This document shows positions 1 to 9,500 of a stretch of DNA of 64,000 bases, in pieces; position 1 is the first letter of the stretch, and every line of letters begins with the position of its first letter. The notes below the pieces were generated by a model that saw nothing but the letters and a program-made list of their open reading frames with translations, made no database searches and had not been told where the DNA came from. Origin of the DNA: Sphaerolaimus hirsutus (lineage: Eukaryota > Nematoda > Chromadorea > Monhysterida > Sphaerolaimidae). The DNA lies in assembly GCA_964036195.1 (NCBI GenBank), contig OZ038451.1:9676529-9740528 (forward strand), read 5' to 3'. A program made the translations under genes and the position numbers.

Positions 1-4
1 TGAT

Positions 5-252
5 GCCAGTTCCGCAAAATGAGAAGTGAGAAGTGAAATTGCAAAGGCGAAGTAAAAGCGCAAATATGGAAATTTGAAAGTGAAATGGCAAGTGAATTGG
101 CAAAAGCGAAGTAAGAAAAAAATAAAATAAAAAGGTATTTCCCTGCGTCTTTGCCAATTTCCTTCTCAATTCACTCGCCATTTCACTTCGCCTCTGCCAT
201 TTCACTTCGCCTTTGCCATTTCACTTCTCACTTCTCATTTTGCGAAACTGGC
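5..252. mobile_element. Palindromic MITE, ends GCCAGTTCCGCAAA
   Basis: The left end GCCAGTTCCGCAAAATGAGA is mirrored at 230-252. The interior repeats short words around AAGTGAAATGGCAAA in both orientations. A second copy is at 36612-36848. It lies just downstream of the channel gene stop, probably in its 3' UTR. Confidence 0.7.
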
Positions 253-344
253 CAATGATCTGCCATTTCACCAGTCATTTTACAAGGTCTTGGCGTGCCC
301 GATCAACAAACCACTTTACACAGCGGCACATGCGGGATGGTAAA

Positions 345-515
345 TCACTTGGCATCGTCGCTCAACTGCTGCCCCTCCAGTTCGGGTCTGGCCTGGTTCT
401 GCGGACTGTTCACCAGGTAGTAAGTCCAGTAGAATATGTTGAACAGCACGAAGAGGGCGGGGAAGGCGAACGAGCTGATCATGTCGATGCGCAGCGCGAG
501 CACGTCCTTGAACTC
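345..515 (-). CDS. Channel gene exon 13: TM4 and stop
   Basis: Acceptor GTGCTGCGCGCAG enters [18 protein letters not shown] in phase 0. TM4 is [17 protein letters not shown], followed by a short polar tail ending LSDDAK and TGA at 345-347. A more 5' acceptor (to 568) would put the exon out of phase with exon 12. Confidence 0.9.
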   Translation of the reverse strand, partial: EFKDVLALRIDMISSFAFPALFVLFNIFYWTYYLVNSPQNQARPELEGQQLSDDAK

Positions 516-3500
516 CTGCGCGCAGCACGACCGGTGCGGCTGGGGTGGGCGCGGCCCCTGGCCCGTGCCTGCGAGAAGAACGGCGGTGAACTTGTATTTT
601 ACTGATGTCAGTAAAGCAGTTGATGACATCGGTAGTGAGGGAAGGGCCCACACACTTTAGTTGACATCAAAACTTGTGTCAACTGAATTCAACTAAATTG
701 TTGTTTTACTCGGCGGACATCACACTTAGTATGGAAACCTACCATAACTAGGGTGTCAACAAAAACTTTTTGGCGGAAAACGGAAACGGAAACGGAAAAA
801 AATTTACACTTTCCGGAAAACGGAAATGGAAACGGAAAAAAAGTTGCACCTGCCGGAAAATGGAAAACGGAAAAATGAAAAGCCGGAAAACGGAAACGGA
901 AACAGAAAAATTTGCTGAAATTATGCCAGAAACGGCAAAAAACTGCTTAAATCTTGCCAGAAACGGAAAAAAAATTGCAGAAATTTATCCAGAAATCAAA
1001 AAATTTGCAGAAATCTTGCTAGAAATAGAAACAATTCACATAATTGAGAACCTGCATGCATGTTTACCAGTTTGGCTGAAACAGAAAACAGAGAATTGAG
1101 TCAGAAAATAGAAAAAAGTTGGATAACAGACAATTGAGCCGGAAAACGGAAAAAAGGCGGAAAAACTGAAATTTTAGCCGGAAAACGGAAAATGAGCTGG
1201 AAAAACGGAAACGGAAAAAAACTTTTGCAGCCAGAAAACGGAAACGGAAAAAAATTTGCCTGCGAAAAGCGGAAACGGAAAACGGAAAGTTGACACCCTA
1301 ACCATAACCCATCTGAATAATGAACCAAAAATTATACAGTTTTTTCATCAAAATATTTTGTTTTTAGTGTGTAATAATTGATTACAAAATTTATCACAAG
1401 ATTTTAATCATAAAATTATGGCAGCATTCTACACATACTTTGCGGTCCGTCAAGTATACCTAACCATGTGATTTCAACTTTCCTATAAAAATAGCATACC
1501 TAGATTATTATATTTATATCGTGACACTTTATTTTTATTGTTTCTGTTGATTGTGATGCTTGTGAAATTCTTTTGTGTTATTTAGTTGCCACTAAGTTGA
1601 CACGAATTTGCGATGTCACCTAGTGTGTTTGGGCCCTTAACTGAAAGTGCAGGGGGAAAATGGGAAAAAATTCTTATATTTTTATACGTGTTGAATTCAA
1701 GACACAGGTATTCTGTATTTTCTCTTTAAAAAATTATGCAATGCAATACTTTTTTAAATTGACAACGTACCTCAGTATTCATCCATCTCCTAAAGATTCG
1801 ACCCCACATTTTCCCCCAAAACAACCCCCCAAACCTCACTACCTCAACCCAACCCCCCTCCCCCAAACCCACCGGCAACCCTCTGGAACCGTCTAGGACA
1901 AAACGTGCACGAGGAGCAGAGCCACGCAAATATGCCTCTGCGGGGCGGGGGGCCGACTCGTTGCGCACCGTCCATCGGTTGGTGGTCGGTCGAGTGGTAG
2001 CCGCCGCCCTGCAGTGTGGGAAGGGGGTTTATGGTTGGGGGTGGGGTGAACTGGGGTTGTTAAAAGTACCTAAATGAACTTTTTTAGAGGATACGTAAAC
2101 GTAAGGTATTTGTCTTTACTGACCAGGTTTGAGTACAGAAAAGGTAAAGTTATTTATGTTCTTTTACTCATGAGTAAATGTGAGTAAACGTACTTTTTAG
2201 GCGGGAAACAAATAACGGGAAATCGCTAACTTTCATACCCTTTTGCACATTTTTACATTCAAATGAAAAAGTCCAAATGCTTTTTGACAATTTTAAGCTA
2301 TTTTTGTTTATATAGGTATGCGTAATTTTCCCAATTTTCGCCTATTTTGCCATATTTGTAGCTTTTTTCTCCCTCCTATACCTTGAAAAAGCCTATCCGA
2401 AATACGTTTTCAGTACTCGAGTTCTTTTAAAAAGCATGCGTAAAAGGTACAGGTACTTTTTCGGAAGAAACGTAAACGTATTTACTCAGTACTCGAGTAC
2501 ACATATTCATCGAGTACAAGTAAATACGTTTTAACAACTATAGGGTTAACTCGTGATCGTGCGAGCAGTTCACCTGTCCGCGCGCCTCGACCAGCAAGGG
2601 CTGCTTGGCCGGGTCGGCGTTGGTGTCCGCCCCGCCCGCGCCGTAGTTCATCTGCCGGCTCTCCTGCGAGTTAAGTGTCGTGTGCGGGAAGAAATGTACC
2701 ATGTAAATACAAACTGCATTGAGAGCCAGGAAACTTTTCCATATCGTTTTTACTCGAAAAAACACCATGTCTGAGCGAGCTTAAAAACCACCTCCTCTAA
2801 CTAGACCCCCACCCGAAATTTTTGCACGTCTGCGTAAATAGATTATGACACAAACGATGACTAAAGAACTGGGAATTCAAAAAATTACAAGCGAAATACC
2901 CCCTCGAAATACTCCCTCGAATTACCCCCTTAAAATCTGCACTCTGAAAAAATAAACCCCCCCGGGGGTATTCAAAGGAAACACTCTAAATAAATACACA
3001 CCTGCATTGTCCCAAAAAGCTGCCCTTGACTAGCCGACGTGGGCGCCCCTTGCTGCGCATAGGCGCTCTGCTGACAAGGACAAGGACAAGCCAGCGGCCC
3101 CGTAGGCTGTGCCATGTTTGCCGCCGCCCCGCCCGAGCCGAACTTGATGGACCCGTTGAGGCCGAGCCCGAAGCCGGGCGGCCGGTAGCCGTAGTCGTTG
3201 GTGCGCGCCCTGGCGGCAGTCCCGGATACTGGAAAGGGCCCTGGAAGATGGAAAATGTCACGCAAAGCGTCAAAAGTCGCGTAAAATGCACCGGTAAAAC
3301 GGCAAACGTACCGTTTGCCATTTTACCGGGCATTTTACGTGACTTTTGACACTTTGCGTGACACTTTCCATCTTCCATGGCATTTTACAGGGTCCGGGAC
3401 TGGCACCAGGACATGAGCGGGCTGAGGGCTGGCCCGCTGCCGCCCGCGCCGGGGGTCATGGCCATGCGCTGTTCGCCGCCGCCGTAGAACGCCGCAGGGA

Positions 3501-6500
3501 AGCCGCCCGTTGAGCACCACGTCTGTGAGTGGGGTGTTTTTAAAGTGTTTTTAAACAAGCGATCGAACGCGAGCACTGATGCCAGTTCTAGACTCTGTAA
3601 ATGACCCTGTGAAATGTCAAAGACCCTGTAAAAATTTATGTGTCATGTCAAAAACACTGTAAAGTATTCAATCTTCATCTATAATATCCAAAAAAATTGT
3701 TTTGTATCGTGCACATTTTACAGGCTTGTTTACAGACACATGACATTTTACAGGTCTTTCACATGACACATGACATTTTACAGAGTCTTTACATTTTACA
3801 GGGTCTTTCACATATTACAGGGTATGTTACATTTTACAGGGTATTTTACATTTTACAGGGTGTTTCACATCTTACAGGGTATTTTACATTTTACAGGGTC
3901 TCCTACATCGTCTCTTACAGGTTTTTTACACGGTCCGGGACCAACCGCGTAGGGATCGTGCCCGGGGTGTCTCTGCTGGGGCGGGTCGCAGCCGGGCGTG
4001 TACGCGTTGCGCTGGTGCATCGGCTGCGGGTCGTACTGCTGCAGCCGTCTGTTCCGTCGGCGACGGGCACCCCCGCCGCCCGCCGCCACCACCGTTGGCA
4101 CCGTTAAGGCGTGCTTGTTCTGGTGGGGTGGAATTTATTATTGTATTTTCTCGAAATAACCCCCAGGGGTTTATTTTATTTTGCAAATTATGAGGGGGTT
4201 GATTATAGGGGGACTTATTTGGGGCGGATAATTCTAGGAAATACTGCATTTTTACTATTTTTAAAATCTGCATCATGCGTAACGTTGCACAAATCAACTT
4301 ATACCATGATGGGGAGTTTTATAGAGTTTTCTTTCACACACCTTAAAAAAGACAGCGACAAGCTCAGCTAACAGCAATGTAACCTGGGGGCAGTCCCGAG
4401 CCTTGTAAAGTGTACAGTCAAGTGTAAAAGTTCATGTAAAATTTCAATCAAAGCAAAAAAGAAAACATTTTATTACTGAGCTTTGCAGATGACCCTTTGC
4501 CTGACACATTGCATGACAATTGAAAAATTTGTATGACATTGTACAAGTCTTTTGACACTTGACGATACAATTTACAGGCCTCGGGACTGGCATCGGGCTC
4601 ACAAAACGTTCAAAATATTAAACCCATTCAAGTAGGTAAATACTCACCTGTCCCATTTGGAACTGCTGATAGTAGTAGGGGTCGTCCACGGAACTGTCCA
4701 TCACCAGCTGCGAGTGCATCTGGTACTGATGTCTGCTGGGCAACTCGTTTGGACCGCGCTTGTTTTCAGAGCCGGGCGGCTCCGTTCTACTGCAAATAGA
4801 GAGAGTTCAGTGTGTTCATTGGCTGGGCAAAGGATAGAATGGGCCCACACGCTACTTGACATCGCAAATAAATGTCAACTGAATGTCAACTAAATTAAAC
4901 AGAATTTTTTTTAAAGAATCACACTCAATAGAGACAATGAAAATTAAGTGTCCTGCCGTGATAGAAAATCAACTACCTGTGTTCTATCACATACTGAATT
5001 TGAAATCACATAATAAACCAAAATTTAGTTGACACAAATTTTCATGTCAACTAATGTGTGTGAGCCCAACGACCCAACCCTCACAAACTTCATATCCGAA
5101 TCTCTACTCAGAAACCCCACGGCGGCGAGCTCGATCAGCGAGGCGAACACGAAGCTCATGCAGCTGAGCATCCACACGTCGATCGCCTTCACGTAGGACA
5201 CGCGCGGCAAATTGCGGATGATGTTGCCGAATTGGAAGGTCATGGCGAGCAGCGAGTTGACGCCGAGCATGGTGCGCGCCGGGATCGCTTTGGTGCCCAG
5301 GCAGAAGGCTATCCAGGCTGTATTGGGGGGGGGAGAGTTTTATTTAGAATACTAAGCCCTGTAAGGTGTCAAAGGTCAAGAATTAAAAAGATTTTATTAC
5401 TGAACTCTGCATGACAATTGACATTTTACTTTAAACTTGTTATGACAATTGACATTTTGCAAGACATTTTACATGACATTTGACACTTTACAGTTTCTGG
5501 GATTGGCACCATTTGGATTATTACAGCACACCTTCACAATGGTGTGGTATCGTGATGGGTTTTTCTGTTGTGTTGACTGAACTGTGTTGTGTGTGTGTGC
5601 TCAGAAAATCCTACAAATTTTTATTACCGAAATTCTTCTAATGCTGCGATTACAGCTCGGGCGCAAAATTGACCGTGCGTAAAATTGATTTTGGGCGTAA
5701 AATCAATTACAGATGAATGGATAAAGGTACGACATTGTTATTTTAGTCAAAGAAAGCTTAGATGCAGACGTTTCTTGTGTCCAAACCTCATGAGTTTATT
5801 TTAATCGTACTGGGAGTTATGAATTTAAGTGCTGTACCGTATTTCTCCGTTTATAGCACCCCCCCCCGTGCATAACACCCGGGGTGCTAGACACTTTTAT
5901 AGCACCCCGGGGGTGCTATGCTATGTTTCAAAAAACATTGAATTGGCTCGGCTCGAAATACAAATTCAAATATTGTGCGTGGTGCCACTCATTGTGATTC
6001 CGTGGAACGCACATTTTTCCATTGAATTAGCTGCGTGCTGGGAACAAAAAAATGTCGGGGGGGGGGTGGGCGTGGGATATTCTACACACAATATTTAGCT
6101 GTTTTTGGTTGATTTTTGATTGCACGATGAGTCGCCGCGCATCCTACACAACTGCCAAAAAGTAAAAAGTCATTCATACGTGTTAATAAAGTCTATTTTT
6201 ACCGTATTTATGTGAGTTAATATTTTAATGAATTCCCCATGTATAACACCCCCCTTGACCTAACACCCGGGTGCTATACAAGTTTTCAAAAAGATCTCTC
6301 AATAATTGCTCTGATTTTGTATAACCCCCGGGTGTTATAAACGGAGAAATACTAAGTTGCGATAATTTGGGGCGTAAAATTAAAAAACTTTGTGCCAAAA
6401 TTCATAACTTTTAGTACAATTAAAATAAACTGATGAGCTTTGGACACAAGCAACATCTGCATGTGCGCTCTGTTTGACTGAAATAACAACGCCTATCTTT

Positions 6501-9500
6501 ATCCATTCACCTGTAATTAATTTTACGCTCAAAAATTAATTTTACGCCCAAAAATTAATTTTACGCCCAAAAATCAATTTTACGCCCGTCAATTTTACGC
6601 CCGAGCTGTAATCGCAGCATGATAGAAGCGCGGAGTACTATTTTTCTGTCAACTTTTTACCCGCCGCTCTGTAGAAAATACCCCGCATTATCGCCTCACA
6701 CATATTCACAATCGTGCACATAGCCACAAAAAACATCAAACCTAAAAAACTCACAGATAAAAATCGTGAGGAACGTGGGCAGGTAGGCCTGTAGAATGTA
6801 CCAGCCAAATCGACGCCGAAACACGTAGCGCATGGTGAGCTCGTGCCACATGCCCGCCGGGTACGGCTGGAAAAAATGGTATTTTACTCGCGTGGGACCA
6901 CAAACGTGAGTGCCAGACTGCCAGTCTCAGACAGTGTAAAATTCCCTGTAAAGTGTCAACTGTCATGTAAAGTGTCAAAACGCTCGTTTGCCATTTCACA
7001 TGGCATTTTCCATGACTTTTGGCACTTTGCGAGACATTTGACTGTGCACAGGGCATTTTGCAGGGTCTGGAAGTGCCCCCAAGAAGTGCCGGTCCCGCTA
7101 GAGGCAAAGTAAAATGACAAAAGTTTAACGTAAAGTAAAATGAAAAATGGCAAATTAATTGAAAGGTTCAAAGTTAAAATTAAGGTTCTAGCGGAACCAG
7201 CCCTTGATGCCAATCCCAGACCCTGCAAAAAGCCCTGTAAAATGTCAAATGTCTTGCAGAGTGTCAAAAGTCATGTGAAATACCCTGCAAAAACTCACCA
7301 GGGCATTTTACATGACTTTTGAGACTTTGCATGACATTTGACATGTTACAGTGCATTTTACAAGCCTCCCAGATATCAAAACTGAAGCAAAGCCACCGCA
7401 CCGCTTCCGCATGCTGAGCCACGATGCCTTCAAGCGCGTAATCAGCCAATTCCATTTTCGGTCGCATGGCGGACACGCCCGTTTTGGTCCAGTTCATGGA
7501 CACCTCGTCCGTGTTGTAGTTGAACGATTCGAAGGTCAGCTCGCACTCGACCATGTCGAACGGGAACGTGGTCAGGTCCATGCGGCACGGGCCCGTCAAT
7601 TGGAGACGGTAGTTTGTCCACACCGAGCTGCGGGGTGGGGGGAGGGGTTGGGGGTGAGATGCGTACTCTTGATGTTTCCGCACGCATGTTTCCGCAGCTG
7701 TTGTGAATGAGTAAATTTGCAAAAAAAATTGCGCTCAGTATTTATAACGCAAATTTGATGCGTTGAGAAATTTAGATGCGCTGAGAGTTTAGATGTGATG
7801 AGAGCAAATTAGATGCGCTGAGAGCAAATTAGATGTGCTGAGAGTTTAGATATGCTGAGAGCAAATAAGATGCGCTGAGAGCATATTTGATAGGCTGGGA
7901 GTTTAGATGCGCTGAGAGTTTAGATGTGATGAGAGCAAATTAGATGCGCTGAGCAACGATGGAAAAAACACAGAAATTGAACACAGAAACTCATTGAGTT
8001 TCTGTGTTTTTGTTTTACACAGAAACACGGAAACTCACAAATTTTTAAAAACTCAAAACTCAAATGAGTTTTTTTTTGGAGAACACAGAAACACAGAAAC
8101 ACGGAAACACAGAAAAGTTTTTTTTGAGTTTTTGAGTTTTTGAGTTTTTTTCAGCGAAGTGGTTGAACACATTTTCAGAATGCACATGAATTCAGTTAAA
8201 CTAAACAAGATAAGATATGCATGTATAGCATGTAAGTATCTACATAATGTATTCATATTTTATGATTGAACAAAAAATAAATTAAAGATGTCATGCACAT
8301 CTCCTGGTGGACATGTTTAAATATAGTTGTAGTTCAAAATAATTCTGTAGTCTTCCATACAGTGCAAATCCATTGAAGAATTTTGGAGTACTGCGTAAAT
8401 TGTCGTTTGTGAGCATTTTGTTGATGCTGGTGTTGCAATGTGGGTGGATGGACTGGTTTGTGAGCATTTTTATGGACTTTTTCAACACTTGAATGAATAC
8501 ACATATGTTATTTGGGGTTAAAACATGTGTAAAACCAATATTTTATAAGAAAACCACTGTTTCCACATCAAAATGCTGTAAATCAGAATTTTTGGGGGGA
8601 AAACTCAAGTTTTTTAGACAAAAACTTGAGTTTTTTAGAAAAAACTCCAAAAACTCGAGTTTTAACAAAAAACACAGAAATAAAAACAGAGTTACTCAAG
8701 TTTTTTTTTGATAAAAAACTCAAAACACAGGTATTCATTTTTGAAAAACTCAAAACACAGAAAGTGTTTTTTTTGGAGAACTTACCCATCGTTGGCACTG
8801 AGAGCATATTTGATGGGCTGATATTTTAGATGCGCTGAGAGTTTCCCCAGATAGTACAGCCTCCCCCATAAAAACTCACCCATTCGGATATATCATGAGG
8901 AAGATGTTGGGAAAGGGCGACTTGTGTATCTCCGCCTTCTTCGAATTGATAAAGCACGAATTCGGCGTCCAGATGTACTGCAGCAGGTCGTTGTTCAGCG
9001 ACAGGTTCCTCTTGCACGGCATCAGGTCGTCGTAGGCCAATTCGGGGTCGTTCCACATCTCGCTGAAATAGATGTCCAGTGTGAAATCGGATGTGATGTC
9101 CGAGATGGTCGTGATCTCTTGCACCCATACTTCCACTTCCACCTGCGTGCGTAAATGTGTGGGAAAAGTTGCGACTGCTGCCGTTTAGTATGGAAAAATC
9201 TCGGTGAGGTTTATATTTATTGAAAAATATCGAAAAATATTTTTTTTAACTAGTATTTATTTTTTATTTTTTCTAGGATTTTCCAGAAAGATTTAAATAA
9301 ATTTTCTCCTCGGGGGATCTTCTGGGATTTTTAAAAATATCAGAAAATATGAAAAATACCTTGTTAATATATATATATATTTTCCAGCTTTTATTGGAGA
9401 ACTTAAATACCTAATATACAAGTTTACGTAAACTTAGACAAATGTGGTACTTTTAACAACTCTGCTCATCTCACCTCCACCCTCCCCCTAGGCACGCGGT

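Larger units (their letters stand above)
644..1636. mobile_element. MITE with GGGCCCACACAC ends, carrying two nested insertions
   Basis: Ends GGGCCCACACACTTTAGTTG and its mirror at 1610-1636 match copies at 4841-5067, 9693-9937 and 57449-57693. The inner part is interrupted by a TA-flanked element (709-1454). The whole stack sits in the last intron of the channel gene. Confidence 0.75.

Noticed and set aside
516-568. Longer last exon of the channel gene starting at 568
   Set aside because: It would be entered out of phase from exon 12, whereas the acceptor at 516 is in phase and leads directly into the pre-TM4 helix.
3581-3942. Direct and inverted repeats that resemble a CRISPR-like array
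   Set aside because: Repeat units are degenerate, palindromic and bounded by MITE ends in an intron of a eukaryotic gene.
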